A DNA stretch of 64,000 nucleotides, taken from the NCBI RefSeq assembly GCF_030551255.1, contig NZ_CP130630.1, forward strand, positions 1,612,001 to 1,676,000. Direction: 5' to 3'. Each line of letters begins with the position of its first letter. Position 1 is the stretch's first letter. Source of the DNA: Streptomyces sp. NL15-2K (lineage in GTDB: Bacteria; Actinomycetota; Actinomycetes; Streptomycetales; Streptomycetaceae). This document shows positions 42,083 to 51,496 of the stretch, in pieces. The notes under the pieces are model-generated. The model did no database searches. It worked only from the letters and a program-made list of their open reading frames with translations, and was not told where the DNA came from. The position numbers and the translations under genes are program-made.

Positions 42083-43684
42083 CTACGGCTTCGGTGTGGC
42101 GTGCGGCGCGCACGTCACGTCGGCGCCGTCCAGCTTGCCGGTGAGCAGGTAGGCGTCCACCCGCTCGTTGACGCACGGGTTGACCAGGCTGGTCACGCCG
42201 TGGGAGCCCGCGTTCTTCTCGGTGATCAGGCGGGAGCCCTTGAAGCGCTTGTGCAGTTCGACGGCACCGCCGTACGGCGTGGCCGCGTCACGCTCGGACT
42301 GCACGATCAGCACGCCGGGCAGCCCCTTGCCGGTCTTCACGTTCAGCGGGGTCTGCTGCTTGACCGGCCAGGTCGCGCACGGCAGGTTCATCCACGCGTT
42401 GGACCAGGTCAGGAACGGGTACTCCTTGTGCAGCCGGGTGTTGTCCCGGTCCCACTTCTGCCAACTGGTGGGCCACTTGGCGTCGGTGCACTCGACGGCC
42501 GTGTAGACCGCGTTGCCGTTCTCCGACGTGGCGTTGCCCGCCGTGTCCGACAGGTCGGGGGCGGCCGCGTCGACGAGCGCCTGGGTGTCGCCGGCAAAGT
42601 ACTTGCTGAAGACGGTCGCGACCGGGATCCACGAGGAGTCGTAGTACGGGGCGCCCTGGAAGAAGCCGATCAGCTCGGCCGGGCCGACGACCCCGCCGAT
42701 GGGGTTCTTCTTGGCGGTGGCACGCAACTGCAGCCACTTCGCCTGGACTTCGGCGCGGGTGTCACCGAGGTGGAAGGTGGCGTCGTTGGCGGCGACCCAG
42801 TCCTGCCAGTCCTTCCAGCGCATTTCGAAGGCGACATCCTGGTCGAGGTTGGCCTCGTACCAGATCTTCTCCCGCGAGGGGTTGACGACGCTGTCGACGA
42901 CCATGCGGCGCACATGGCCCGGGAACAGCGTGCCGTAGACCGCGCCGAGGTAGGTGCCGTAGGAGACGCCGAGGAAGTTGAGCTTCTTCTCGCCGAGCGC
43001 GGCACGGATGACGTCCAGGTCGCGCGCGGTGTTCGGCGTGGTCATGTGCGGCAGCATCTCGCCGCTGCGCTCGTAGCAGCCCTCGGCGTACTCGCGGGCC
43101 AGCTTGCGCTGGGCGAGCTTGTCGGCCTCGGAGTCCGGCACCGGGTCCATCTTGGGCGCCTTGACGAACTCCTGCGGGTCCGCGCAGGAGATGGGCGCCG
43201 AGTGGCCCACACCCCGCGGGTCGAAGCCCACGAAGTCGTACGCCTTGGCCGTGTTGGCCCAGACGGGCGCCTTGGTGGTGACCCGGCGCGGGAAGCGCAG
43301 GCCGGAGCCGCCCGGTCCGCCGGGGTTGTAGATGAGCGCGCCCTGGCGCTCCGCCTTGGTCCCGGTGTTGCCGACGCGGTCGACGGCGAGCTTGATCTGC
43401 TTGCCGTAGGGCTTGGCGTAGTCGAGCGGCACGGTGACCCAACCGCACTTGATGGGCTTCTCCAGGCCCCAGTCGGCGGGGCAGTCCTGCCAGTCGATGC
43501 CGGTCTTCGCGGCCTTGGCGGCGGCGATCGCCACGCCGCGGGTCTCGCGGTCCTGGCCGTCGCGGGAGTCCCCGCTGGCGCTCGCCGTGGGCGCTGTCAC
43601 GGCACCGGCTATGAGCGTTGCCGTGACGAGCACTCCGGCCGAACCGAGCGCCGTCGCCCGCCACTTCGGTCTGATGTCCCTCAA
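42083..43684 (-). CDS. tap: Secreted tripeptidyl aminopeptidase
   Basis: A 533-residue exported serine peptidase that removes tripeptides from protein N-termini. A signal peptide is present (RPKWRATALGSAGVLVTATLIAGAVTAPTASA). The alpha/beta hydrolase core has an oxyanion GGPGGSG (about 121-127), nucleophile elbow GVSYGTYLG (about 226-234), acid region IVQSERDAATPYG (about 456-468) and catalytic His in AGSHGVTSL (about 495-503). The TTG start at 43684 has GGGGAGG eight bases upstream. A longer open frame reaches 43969 but passes into MITE-like element 2. It matches S. lividans Tap in size and layout. Confidence 0.92.
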   Translation of the reverse strand: MRDIRPKWRATALGSAGVLVTATLIAGAVTAPTASASGDSRDGQDRETRGVAIAAAKAAKTGIDWQDCPADWGLEKPIKCGWVTVPLDYAKPYGKQIKLAVDRVGNTGTKAERQGALIYNPGGPGGSGLRFPRRVTTKAPVWANTAKAYDFVGFDPRGVGHSAPISCADPQEFVKAPKMDPVPDSEADKLAQRKLAREYAEGCYERSGEMLPHMTTPNTARDLDVIRAALGEKKLNFLGVSYGTYLGAVYGTLFPGHVRRMVVDSVVNPSREKIWYEANLDQDVAFEMRWKDWQDWVAANDATFHLGDTRAEVQAKWLQLRATAKKNPIGGVVGPAELIGFFQGAPYYDSSWIPVATVFSKYFAGDTQALVDAAAPDLSDTAGNATSENGNAVYTAVECTDAKWPTSWQKWDRDNTRLHKEYPFLTWSNAWMNLPCATWPVKQQTPLNVKTGKGLPGVLIVQSERDAATPYGGAVELHKRFKGSRLITEKNAGSHGVTSLVNPCVNERVDAYLLTGKLDGADVTCAPHATPKP

Positions 43685-43810
43685 GTGGGACCTCCCCGTA
43701 CGTCGTTGAGATGGGTACGGGGATCCTCGCTGCTGTGAGCTCCCTGAGAACAGGGGTAGTTGACCTTCTTTGCCAATCCGATAAACGGGAACGTTCGTTC
43801 GCTGGGCGGT

Positions 43811-44037
43811 TCTAGTGCCCCGGCAGGCAACGTTCGCCCCGTCAAGGAGCGGCGTCCGGTGCGTGCTCTGGGGGTCCCCCCTCTGGGGGAGTGCCGGCCG
43901 GAAGGCTCCGTCGATGGACCGGACGTACTTGGGCTTTCGGCCGGTGCGGCGAGTGGGGGCACCTCCCACGCCTTTAAGGCAGTGGGGGAGCGTGCCGGGC
44001 GTCGCGACGGGGCGAACGTTGCCTGTCGGGGCACTAG
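43811..44037. mobile_element. MITE-like element 2, flanked by CTAG
   Basis: A 227-bp non-autonomous element with CTAG at both ends. The 28-bp inverted terminal repeats begin TGCCCCGGCAGGCAACGTTC and have one mismatch. It shares 55 identical bases with element 1 (43941-43995) and an analogous interior hairpin of different sequence (around 43905-43955). It carries no transposase. The right CTAG contains the TAG stop of ureD, the same arrangement as element 1 and its neighbour. Confidence 0.87.
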
Positions 44038-44807
44038 CCCAGGGAGGCCAGCGCCTCGTCCAGCACCCGGCGCAGCCGCAGCGCGTCCGGCGCCACGGCG
44101 GTCACCAGCGCGGCGGGCCCGGCGAGCGGAACGACCGCGGCGGTCTCGCCCAGCACCCTGGCCGCCACCGGCTCCGCCGCGAACTCCGGTCGTACGACGA
44201 CGACTTGGCCGACGGCCCGATGTCCCGCGAGCACGGCGGGCCCGTCCCAGCCGCCCGGCGCTCCGGGTCCGCACGCCAGCTCCTGGTCCAGTACCGTCCG
44301 CCCCGCGACCCGTACGACCAGACGGCTGCCGAGCCGCCCGGGTTCCTCCCCCGCACGCCCGAGCACCTGCTCCTCGCGCAGGACGAGCCGGGCCGTCGCG
44401 CCGAGGTCGACGCGGGTCGTGACGTACAGATCGCTGCCGTGCGCGGAGATCAACTGCTCGGGCAGCCACTGCAGTTCCGCACCGTCGGCGACGGTGAGCC
44501 GGACGTCGTAGCGGGCCTCGTCCTTGGTCTGTCCCGGCAGGGCGATGGTGGCGGCGGCCGAGCCGACACGCAGCCGGGCCCCGGCCTCCACGCCGGCCTC
44601 CACGGTGAAGTGGTCGCCGCCGAGCGGCCCGCTCATCGCGCCGACGAGCATGACCCGCGCCTCGGTGCCGCTCCCCCGGGTCCGCCGCAGCGCCAGCGGC
44701 CCGTCGCCCTCCAGGACGGGCAGGGACGTCCCGCCTCTGCCGTCGTCGCGCGCGAGAATCCGCGCGGTGGCCCGCACTCCTGCCACGGCGGCGGTCAGGC
44801 CTTCCAC
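44034..44807 (-). CDS. ureD: Urease accessory protein UreD
   Basis: A 257-residue UreD/UreH-family chaperone that, with UreF and UreG, loads nickel into urease. The beta-helical body includes [20 protein letters not shown] (about 54-73) and [18 protein letters not shown] (about 112-129). It is last in the minus-strand order ureA-B-C-F-G-D. The GTG start at 44807 overlaps the ureG end. A GTG at 44786 is a possible alternative. The TAG stop lies in the boundary CTAG of MITE-like element 2. Confidence 0.9.
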   Translation of the reverse strand: MEGLTAAVAGVRATARILARDDGRGGTSLPVLEGDGPLALRRTRGSGTEARVMLVGAMSGPLGGDHFTVEAGVEAGARLRVGSAAATIALPGQTKDEARYDVRLTVADGAELQWLPEQLISAHGSDLYVTTRVDLGATARLVLREEQVLGRAGEEPGRLGSRLVVRVAGRTVLDQELACGPGAPGGWDGPAVLAGHRAVGQVVVVRPEFAAEPVAARVLGETAAVVPLAGPAALVTAVAPDALRLRRVLDEALASLG

Positions 44808-45472
44808 GCGGCGAGCTGCGCCCGCACCCAGTCGGCGACCTCGGCGACCCCGGCCTCGGTCCTCAGCGACTGGAAGACGACCGGCAGCTCGGCCCGCTGA
44901 GCCTTGGCGTCGGCCGCCATCCGGCCGAGGTCGGAGCCGACGTACGGTGCGAGGTCGGTCTTGTTGACGACGAGCAGGTCGGCCGTGGTGACGCCGGGTC
45001 CGCCCTTCCTGGGAATGTCGTCACCTCCAGCGACGTCGATCACGAAGATCTGCGCGTCGACGAGCCCTTTGGAGAAGGTGGCGGTCAGGTTGTCCCCACC
45101 GGACTCGACGAGGATCAGATCCAGCGGCCCGACCTCGTCCTCCAGATCCTCCACCGCCTCCAGGTTGGCGGAGATGTCGTCCCGGATCGCGGTGTGCGGG
45201 CAGGCCCCCGTCTCCACGGCGGTGATCCGCTCTGGCGGCAGCACGGCCTCCCGGAGCAGGAACTCGGCGTCCTCACGCGTATAGATGTCGTTCGTGACGA
45301 CGGCGAGGGACAGCTCGTCGCGCAGGACCCGGCAGAGCGCGGCAACGGTCGCGGTCTTCCCGGACCCGACGGGCCCACCGAGCCCGACCCGCAGGGCACG
45401 ACGCGATCCGTCGGAGCGGCGGGCGTCGGCGCTGACGGCGGCGGGGCCGTCGTGGTGGTGGTCGAGGTGCAT
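44795..45472 (-). CDS. ureG: Urease accessory GTPase UreG
   Basis: A 225-residue SIMIBI GTPase that powers nickel delivery to urease. It has the P-loop [14 protein letters not shown] (about 30-43), a nickel-site CPH in [13 protein letters not shown] (about 90-102), ESGGDNL (about 120-126) and the G4 motif VVNKTDLAP (about 163-171). The N-terminus HLDHHHDG is histidine-rich, typical of nickel-storing UreG. It is separated from ureF by a 169-bp repeat-filled gap. Confidence 0.95.
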   Translation of the reverse strand: MHLDHHHDGPAAVSADARRSDGSRRALRVGLGGPVGSGKTATVAALCRVLRDELSLAVVTNDIYTREDAEFLLREAVLPPERITAVETGACPHTAIRDDISANLEAVEDLEDEVGPLDLILVESGGDNLTATFSKGLVDAQIFVIDVAGGDDIPRKGGPGVTTADLLVVNKTDLAPYVGSDLGRMAADAKAQRAELPVVFQSLRTEAGVAEVADWVRAQLAAWKA

Positions 45473-45510
45473 GGGTACGGCTCCAAACTGTGCCAAGCGG
45501 CGGTGCCATT

Positions 45511-45645
45511 TCAGCCTGTCCGGCGTTTGAGGACGAGGCCGTTCAGGCCGATGGGGGGTCCAGGGGGCGAAGCCCCCTGGCGGGGTCGAAGGGGCGGAGC
45601 CCCTGGAGATGGGACGGGTAGGGGCGGCGGGGGCGAAACCCCTAG
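45511..45645. repeat. GC-rich intergenic repeat inside the urease operon
   Basis: It contains CTGTCCGGCGTTTGAGGACG, a sequence I recall as scattered through Streptomyces genomes, followed by three hairpins: CCAGGGGGC-GAA-GCCCCCTGG (45560-45580), AGGGGC-GGA-GCCCCT (45590-45604) and TAGGGG...CCCCTA (45619-45644). The last ends in the CTAG that holds the ureF stop codon. Confidence 0.75.
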
Positions 45646-46316
45646 GACGCGAACAGCCGTACAGCCCACGCGGCATGCGCCTCCGCCCCGATTTCCAGCA
45701 GCGGCGCAGAACCCGCGGGCAAGGCGTCGACCCCCTCGTCGACACTCCTGCGCGCCGCCTCCACCGCCAGATCCGCGACACGATCGAGCTCCGGCGCCAG
45801 CCGGGCCAGCACCCCCGTGGCGTCAAAGGGATCAAGGCTGAGCAACCGCACCGTCGCACTCGCAGGCCCACTGACACTCTCGTACGCCGCACAATAAGCG
45901 GCATCCAGGGCCCCCAGCCCCGCCGCCCGCGCCGCAAGCCCCAGCACCACCGGCTGATGCGCCCCCTTGGGAAACTCCCGGGCCAGAGCATCGAGCTCCG
46001 CCGACGGCCAGGTCGCCCGCGCGGCCCGCATCAACTGCCGCCCCAGCTTCCGCGCAGCCACCCGCAGGGCCGGCGACGGCGTCCGCGCATCGGCGGCCGC
46101 GTCCAGCGCCACGGGGTCCACACCGAGTACCGCCGCCGCGGCCAGCGCGGCCGAGACGCGCCCCGCAGTGTGCAGCCGCCCCCGGCAGAAGTCCGCCAGG
46201 CTCGCCGCACCCGTGACGCGTCCGGCCTTGACGGCCGCCTCGGCCCCGCCGGAGTGGGCGTGGCCCCCGGCGGGAAAGCGGCCGTCGGCCAGGACGAGAA
46301 GCGCTGCTCGTGACAT
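45642..46316 (-). CDS. ureF: Urease accessory protein UreF
   Basis: A 224-residue all-helical activator that gates UreG during nickel insertion. The family hallmark [20 protein letters not shown] (about 10-29) is present, with a C-terminal amphipathic half ending [11 protein letters not shown]. It starts 30 bp after the ureC stop. The next gene, ureG, follows after the repeat element. Confidence 0.92.
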   Translation of the reverse strand: MSRAALLVLADGRFPAGGHAHSGGAEAAVKAGRVTGAASLADFCRGRLHTAGRVSAALAAAAVLGVDPVALDAAADARTPSPALRVAARKLGRQLMRAARATWPSAELDALAREFPKGAHQPVVLGLAARAAGLGALDAAYCAAYESVSGPASATVRLLSLDPFDATGVLARLAPELDRVADLAVEAARRSVDEGVDALPAGSAPLLEIGAEAHAAWAVRLFAS

Positions 46317-46346
46317 CGGAACCTCGGAGCCTCTCAGCCCATGCCG

Positions 46347-48068
46347 TCAGAAGAGGAAGTAACGCTGGGCCATGGGCAGCTCGGCGGCCGGCGTCGCCTC
46401 GACCAGCTCTCCGTCGATGTGCACGGCGAAGCTGTCGGGGTCGACGTGGACCCGGGGCCGCGCGTCGTTCTCGCGCATGTCGGCCTTGGTGACCCCGCGC
46501 GTCGACTCGATGGCCACGAACCGCTTCCCGAGCTGGAGCCGTTCGGGCAGGCCGTCCTCGATGGCGAGCGGCGCCACGAAGTTGAACGAGTTGGACGCGG
46601 GCGCCCGCCCGATCGCCCCGTACATCGGGCGCGGCAGGATCGGCTGCGGGGTCGGGATGGACGCGTTCGCGTCGCCCATCTGCGCGTACGCGATCTGCCC
46701 GCCCTTGACGACGAGGTGCGGCTTGACCCCGAAGAACGCGGGCTCCCACAGCACCAGGTCCGCCAGCTTGCCGGTCTCGACCGAGCCGACCTCGTGGGCG
46801 AGGCCCTGCGCGACGGCGGGGTTGATCGTGTACTTGGCGACATAGCGACGTACCCGACGGTTGTCCGCGTGCCCGTCGCCCGGCAGCGCACCCCGCCGCC
46901 GCTTCATCACATGCGCCGTCTGCCAGGTCCGCATGATGACCTCGCCCACCCGCCCCATGGCCTGCGCGTCGGACGAGATGATGGAGATGGCGCCCAGGTC
47001 GTGGAGTATGTCCTCCGCCCCGATGGTCGAGGGCCGGATCCGGGACTCGGCGAACGCCAGGTCCTCCGGCACCGCCGGGTTCAGGTGGTGGCACACCATC
47101 AGCATGTCGAGGTGTTCCTCGGCGGTGTTGACGGTGAACGGCCGCGTCGGATTCGTCGAACTCGGCAGTACGTGCGGCTCGGACACCACGGTCATGATGT
47201 CCGGCGCATGCCCGCCGCCCGCGCCCTCGGTGTGGTACGCGTGGATGCCCCGCCCCGCGATCGCGGCCAGCGTGTCACCGACGAACCCCGCCTCGTTCAG
47301 CGTGTCCGTGTGGATCGCGACCTGGATGCCGGTCCGGTCGGCGACGGTCAGCGAGGCGTCGATGACGGCCGGTGTCGACCCCCAGTCCTCGTGCAGCTTC
47401 AGCCCGAGCGCGCCGCCGCGGATCTGCGACAGCATCGCCTGGTGCGAGACGGTGTTGCCCTTGCCGAGGAACCCGATGTTGAGCGGGTACTGCTCCATCG
47501 CCTCCAGCATCCGCGCCAGGTGCCAGGGGCCGGGTGTGACCGTGGTCGCCTTCGATCCCTCGGCCGGTCCGGTGCCGCCGCCGACCAGGGTCGTGACACC
47601 TGCGGACAGCGCCTCGTCGGCGATCTGCGGGCAGATGAAGTGGACGTGCGCGTCGATGGCGCCCGCGGTCAGGATCCGTCCGTTGCCCGCGATGACCTCC
47701 GTCTCCGGGCCGATCACCAGATCCGGGTGGACCCCGTCCATCGTGTCGGGGTTGCCCGCCTTGCCGATGCCGGTGATCCGGCCGTCGCGGATGCCGACGT
47801 CGGCCTTGACGATCCCCCAGTGGTCGATGATGACGGCACCCGTGATGACCGTGTCCGGAGTGCCTTCAGCGCGCGTGGCACGCGACTGGCCCATGGACTC
47901 GCGGATGACCTTGCCGCCGCCGAAGACGGCCTCGTCCCCGGCGAGCCCGGGCCCGCCGGAACGATCCTCCTCGATCTCGACCAGCAGATCGGTGTCGGCG
48001 AGCCGGATGCGGTCGCCGGCGGTGGGGCCGAACAGGTCGGCGTACGCGGCACGCGAGATCTCAGGCAT
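46347..48068 (-). CDS. ureC: Urease alpha (catalytic) subunit
   Basis: A 573-residue nickel enzyme hydrolysing urea to ammonia and carbamate. Ligands are visible: HVHFICP (His-x-His, about 138-144), the carbamylated Lys in [12 protein letters not shown] (about 222-233), the nickel His in [11 protein letters not shown] and [13 protein letters not shown], and the flap region [20 protein letters not shown] with the active-site Cys/His. The start at 48068 has GGAGGT upstream and lies 3 nt past the ureB stop. Length is standard. Confidence 0.97.
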   Translation of the reverse strand: MPEISRAAYADLFGPTAGDRIRLADTDLLVEIEEDRSGGPGLAGDEAVFGGGKVIRESMGQSRATRAEGTPDTVITGAVIIDHWGIVKADVGIRDGRITGIGKAGNPDTMDGVHPDLVIGPETEVIAGNGRILTAGAIDAHVHFICPQIADEALSAGVTTLVGGGTGPAEGSKATTVTPGPWHLARMLEAMEQYPLNIGFLGKGNTVSHQAMLSQIRGGALGLKLHEDWGSTPAVIDASLTVADRTGIQVAIHTDTLNEAGFVGDTLAAIAGRGIHAYHTEGAGGGHAPDIMTVVSEPHVLPSSTNPTRPFTVNTAEEHLDMLMVCHHLNPAVPEDLAFAESRIRPSTIGAEDILHDLGAISIISSDAQAMGRVGEVIMRTWQTAHVMKRRRGALPGDGHADNRRVRRYVAKYTINPAVAQGLAHEVGSVETGKLADLVLWEPAFFGVKPHLVVKGGQIAYAQMGDANASIPTPQPILPRPMYGAIGRAPASNSFNFVAPLAIEDGLPERLQLGKRFVAIESTRGVTKADMRENDARPRVHVDPDSFAVHIDGELVEATPAAELPMAQRYFLF

Positions 48069-48372
48069 CGAGGGCACCTCCGGTCTCCCCGCGGAGGCCG
48101 GGGACCACGCGGGCGCCGGTGAGCGGGACGAGTTCTACGTCGACGGGGATCCCCGGTTCGAAGCGCACGGCCGTGCCGGCCGCGACGTTCAGCCGCTTGC
48201 CGCGTGCGGCGGCGCGGTCGAAGTCCAGGCCGGGGTTGGCCTCGGCGAAGTGGTAGTGGGAGCCGACCTGGACGGGGCGGTCGGCGGCGTTGAGGACGGT
48301 CAGTCGGGTGACCTCGCGGCCCTCGTTGCAGACGATCGGGTCTGAAGCGAACAGGATCTCTCCGGGAATCAT
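48061..48372 (-). CDS. ureB: Urease beta subunit
   Basis: A 103-residue structural subunit with the UreB pattern [20 protein letters not shown] and [18 protein letters not shown] (about 37-54). Its ORF overlaps the reported upstream frame of ureC, but the chosen ureC start leaves a two-base gap after its stop. Middle subunit gene of the three-part actinobacterial urease. Confidence 0.96.
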   Translation of the reverse strand: MIPGEILFASDPIVCNEGREVTRLTVLNAADRPVQVGSHYHFAEANPGLDFDRAAARGKRLNVAAGTAVRFEPGIPVDVELVPLTGARVVPGLRGETGGALDA

Positions 48373-48381
48373 CGAGGCCCC

Positions 48382-48684
48382 TCAGACGATCGGGTCGTGG
48401 ACGGTGACGAGCTTGGTGCCGTCCGGGAAGGTCGCCTCGACCTGGACGTCGTGGATCATCTCGGGGATGCCTTCCATGACGTCGTCGCGGGTGAGCAGCT
48501 TGCGGCCGGAAGCCATGAGTTCGGCGACCGTACGGCCGTCACGCGCGCCCTCGAGGATGTGCGAGGTGATGAGCGCGACCGCCTCGGGGTGGTTGAGCTT
48601 CAGCCCGCGGGCCCGGCGCTTCTCGGCCACGTCGGCCGCCACGTGGATGAGCAGCCTCTCTTGCTCGTGCGGGGTCAGTTGCAC
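48382..48684 (-). CDS. ureA: Urease gamma subunit
   Basis: A 100-residue subunit with [20 protein letters not shown] at the N-terminus, [10 protein letters not shown] (about 31-40) and the C-terminal [20 protein letters not shown]. The GTG start at 48684 matches the usual family start. The open frame extends four codons further upstream. First gene of ureABCFGD, with about 90 bp to the TetR gene. Confidence 0.96.
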   Translation of the reverse strand: MQLTPHEQERLLIHVAADVAEKRRARGLKLNHPEAVALITSHILEGARDGRTVAELMASGRKLLTRDDVMEGIPEMIHDVQVEATFPDGTKLVTVHDPIV

Positions 48685-48772
48685 GTCCCACCTCACAGTC
48701 CTCGCTCCGGACCGTGCGGGGTCCGGCTGCCGCAGCCACGGGGCAAAGTCCCTGGTGGCGTGGAGGGGCAGG

Positions 48773-49447
48773 CTAGTTGGACCGAGTTTCGGGCACGTTA
48801 ACCGAGCTGTGATCCATTCGGGCCTCGGGCTGCGGGGAGGACATGGTCGTCAACGCGCGTAGGCCGTCGCGCAGGATGTCGACGGGGGCAGGGCCGAAGA
48901 GCGACTGCTGGGCGATGAAGCCCAGGACGGCGGCGATCATCGTGCGGGCCACGTGGTCCGGTTCGATGTCCGAGCGCATCCTCCCGGCCTGCTGATAGCC
49001 CTCGACGATCCGCGCCCAGGCCGCGCGCACCGCGCCGTATCCCTCGCGCAGGACGGCCGCCAGCTCGTCGTTGCGCGGGATCTCCGACCACACCTGGACG
49101 ACCAGCCGCGGGAAGGCGGGCGCGCCGTCGATGGTCAGGGACTCCCGCAGGCCGAGGGTCCGGCTGAGGACGGAGGCCACGAGGAGGTCGGGCGGCGGCA
49201 GCGGGCTCTGCTCGGCGGCCGCCTCGAAGGCCGCACGGACCTCGCCGAGCACCTCACCCACGATCGCCGCGATCAGCTCTTCCTTGCCGCTGAAGTAGCG
49301 GTAGACGGCACCCGCCGACAGATCGGCCTCCTTCAGCACGTCCTGCATGGACGTGGCGTGGAAGCCGTTGCGGGCGAAGCAGAGTGCGGCGCCGTCGAGA
49401 ATCTGCCGGCGGCGGGCGTCGAGGTGTTCCTGGGATACGCGGGCCAT
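48773..49447 (-). CDS. TetR-family regulator
   Basis: A 224-residue regulator with N-terminal helix-turn-helix [27 protein letters not shown] (about 32-58) and a helical effector domain. The start at 49447 ([19 protein letters not shown]) is preferred; the longer frame crosses an operator. Divergent from a membrane protein gene, with two near-identical 19-bp sites in the gap. Confidence 0.9.
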   Translation of the reverse strand: MARVSQEHLDARRRQILDGAALCFARNGFHATSMQDVLKEADLSAGAVYRYFSGKEELIAAIVGEVLGEVRAAFEAAAEQSPLPPPDLLVASVLSRTLGLRESLTIDGAPAFPRLVVQVWSEIPRNDELAAVLREGYGAVRAAWARIVEGYQQAGRMRSDIEPDHVARTMIAAVLGFIAQQSLFGPAPVDILRDGLRALTTMSSPQPEARMDHSSVNVPETRSN

Positions 49448-49459
49448 GGTCCCCAACTT

Positions 49460-49478
49460 AAAACGAACGTTCCTTCTT
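49460..49478. promoter_or_regulatory. TetR operator copy 1
   Basis: AAAACGAACGTTCCTTCTT, centred on the palindrome GAACGTTC. It is 12 bp upstream of the TetR start and is repeated with one change at 49518-49536. Confidence 0.7.
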
Positions 49479-49517
49479 GACAAGGCGGACGCACAGCGAG
49501 ACGGTGACGGCGTACCT

Positions 49518-49536
49518 AAAACGAACGATCCTTCTT
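49518..49536. promoter_or_regulatory. TetR operator copy 2
   Basis: AAAACGAACGATCCTTCTT, 58 bp from copy 1 and differing from it only at one base, 19 bp upstream of the membrane protein start. The pair suggests joint control of both divergent genes by the TetR protein. Confidence 0.7.
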
Positions 49537-49555
49537 TTTACCTCCAAGGAGCAGC

Positions 49556-50581
49556 ATGCCCACCGCATCCGCTACCGAGACCGCGCCACAATCACTGCCG
49601 CACGGCCGCCGCCTGGCCGCCGTCGCCGTCCTCATCCCCCTCCTCGCGGCCCTCGCCCTGTGGGCCTTCGCCTGGCCCGCCGCGCGCACCGCGCCCCGCG
49701 ACCTGCCGCTCGGCGTGGCCGGTCCCGCCGCCGCCACGGCTCAGGTGGAGCAGCAGCTGCGACAGCGCGAGGGCGCGTTCGACATCCACCGGTACGCCGA
49801 CGAGGCCGCCGCCCGGGACGCCATCGAGGAGCGGACCGTATACGGCGCGGTCGTCGTCACGCCCCAGGGACCCGAACTGCTCACCGCCTCCGCCGCGAGC
49901 CCGTTCGTCGCCCAGCTGCTCCAGCAGACGGTGGCGGAGGTGGCGTCCGCCGAGGGCACGCAGATCAGGACGGTCGACGTGGTGCCCGCCCCCGAGAAGG
50001 ACCCGCGCGGTTCCGCGCTGAACGCCAGCGTGCTGCCGCTCGCCCTGGCCGGCATCGCGGCGGGCTCGGTGGTGACCCTGCTCGGACTGCGCGGCGTGCG
50101 CGCCGTGGCCGCGCTGCTCACCGCCTCCGCTCTGGTCGGCGTGACCGCAGCCGCGATCGCGCACAGCTGGCTGGGGGTCCTCACGGGCGACTGGTGGGCG
50201 GAGGCCGGCACGCTCGGCCTGGCGACGCTGGCCGTGAGCGGCGCGGTGGCCGGACTCGCCGCCCTGCTCGGCACGCCCGGCATCGGGCTCGGCGCTGGTG
50301 TGGTGATGCTGCTCGGCAACCCGTTCTCCGGGGCGGCCACGGCCCCGCAGATGCTGCCCGAGCCGGCCGGGACGATCGGCCAGTGGCTGCCGCCGGGCGC
50401 GGGCACGACCCTGCTGCGCTCGGTGTCGTTCTTCGACGACGCGGCGGCGACCGGCCCCGCCCTGACCCTGACCTGGTGGGCCGCGCTGGGCCTGGGCGCC
50501 GTACTGCTCGGGAGCGCCCTCAAGACACGTAGGCGGAGCACCGAGCCGGCGGACAAGCGGGAACTGACCTCCGTGGGCTGA
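49556..50581 (+). CDS. ABC-2/YhgE-like integral membrane protein
   Basis: A 341-residue protein: one N-terminal membrane helix (LAAVAVLIPLLAALALWAFAW), an extracellular domain of about 110 residues (LGVAGPAAATAQVEQQLRQR to VDVVPAPEKDP), then about five helices. This Pip/YhgE-like layout is shared with ABC-2 permeases and drug exporters. Divergence from a TetR gene with duplicated operators suggests efflux of a compound sensed by that regulator. AAGGAG precedes the start. Confidence 0.75.
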   Translation: MPTASATETAPQSLPHGRRLAAVAVLIPLLAALALWAFAWPAARTAPRDLPLGVAGPAAATAQVEQQLRQREGAFDIHRYADEAAARDAIEERTVYGAVVVTPQGPELLTASAASPFVAQLLQQTVAEVASAEGTQIRTVDVVPAPEKDPRGSALNASVLPLALAGIAAGSVVTLLGLRGVRAVAALLTASALVGVTAAAIAHSWLGVLTGDWWAEAGTLGLATLAVSGAVAGLAALLGTPGIGLGAGVVMLLGNPFSGAATAPQMLPEPAGTIGQWLPPGAGTTLLRSVSFFDDAAATGPALTLTWWAALGLGAVLLGSALKTRRRSTEPADKRELTSVG

Positions 50582-50603
50582 CCGGCCCTCGGCACCGGTC
50601 CGG

Positions 50604-50639
50604 CCGTGCACTCCCGCTGTAGCGGACGGGTGTGCACGG
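50604..50639. terminator. Hairpin between membrane protein and antitoxin genes
   Basis: CCGTGCAC (50604-50611) pairs with GTGCACGG (50632-50639), and an inner CCCGC-TGTA-GCGG pairing is possible. It lies between two convergent genes and is followed by TCTTTCGT. Confidence 0.6.
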
Positions 50640-50647
50640 TCTTTCGT

Positions 50648-50926
50648 CTACGTGGAGCCGGCCCCCCGGTGGTGCGCCGCGATGTCGAAGCGCTGCTGTT
50701 CGCGGGGAGCGGACGCGACCTCGCGCACGGTGGAGACGGCGCTGATCACCTGCTCCTCCGCAGGCTCCTGAAGCTCCTCCAGCCGTTCGAGGTCGGCGGC
50801 GGAGACCAGGGCGACGAGGGGTTTGCCGTGCCGTGTCACGACCACCCGCTCACCTCCGTACACCACCCGGTTGATCAGGTCGGCGAGTTCAGCCCTGGCT
50901 TGCGTCACCGGAATCTCGTAGGCCAT
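50648..50926 (-). CDS. Phd/YefM-type antitoxin
   Basis: A 92-residue protein with the antitoxin N-terminal DNA-binding half (YEIPVTQARAELADLINRV, RVVVTRHGKPLVALVSAADLERL) and a flexible C-terminus that would bind a toxin. No RelE- or Doc-like toxin gene is adjacent on either side, so it is an orphan or a stand-alone repressor. It marks the left edge of a stretch full of gene fragments. Confidence 0.8.
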   Translation of the reverse strand: MAYEIPVTQARAELADLINRVVYGGERVVVTRHGKPLVALVSAADLERLEELQEPAEEQVISAVSTVREVASAPREQQRFDIAAHHRGAGST

Positions 50927-50930
50927 ACCC

Positions 50931-51359
50931 CTAGCTTACGGCGCGTCTATCTGGTTCACCGTGGTCTGTGACGACATCAAAGTTCCAGGTCAGGGCTCTC
51001 ACGTGCTCCCGTGCGCTCTCGTCTGTGAGAAATGTGTGAGACGAGGTGAGACGAAGAGCTATCTGGTCGCACTGAATCCTGGCAGGTCTCCGGTGCGGCA
51101 GAACGCCCCGCTCCGACCGGCCCTGCGCAGAACTCCGGCCGGGCGTGTGCTTGCCCGTCGACGCACTGGAGGCTGGGCGGATCTCCACCCAGCCTCCATA
51201 TCGGCAAGCCGTGGTGGGCATCATGCGTGCGGCCTGATCCCGGCCGTTTGCCTCGCCCATCGTCTCGGGGGTAGAGCCGGGTGATCGTCACAGCGCTGGC
51301 GACCTCGGGGGGCCTGCGCAGGAGGCCTCGGTGCGCCGCCGGGAGGACGGGCGGGCATG
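50931..51359. other. Stretch without recognisable intact gene
   Basis: Open frames on both strands here show no domain. Parts of the minus-strand frames may be decayed IS21 helper sequence continuing from the remnant at 51360-51445. Confidence 0.4.
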
Positions 51360-51445
51360 GGCAGGGCCACCCGCCCGAGCGCGACGGACAGCATGGTCTT
51401 GCCGACCCCGGGTGGATAGCGCAAATGACTGGTGGTACCTCGCAT
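51360..51445 (-). pseudogene. IstB/DnaC-like ATPase fragment (IS21-type remnant)
   Basis: The minus-strand frame reads YPPGVGKTMLSVALGRVALP, a Walker A region of the IstB type (normally GPPGVGKTHLAVALG). No full ATPase follows, and no IstA transposase or IS ends are visible. It is read as a small insertion-sequence remnant. Confidence 0.4.
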
Positions 51446-51496
51446 GCGATCTCCCTATGACCAGGCAAACGCCGCGACCACCACCTGTGCACTATT

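Noticed and set aside
43685..43969. N-terminal extension of the tripeptidyl aminopeptidase into the MITE-like element.
   Set aside because: The signal peptide and a well-placed GGGGAGG fit the TTG at 43684. The extension is element-derived.
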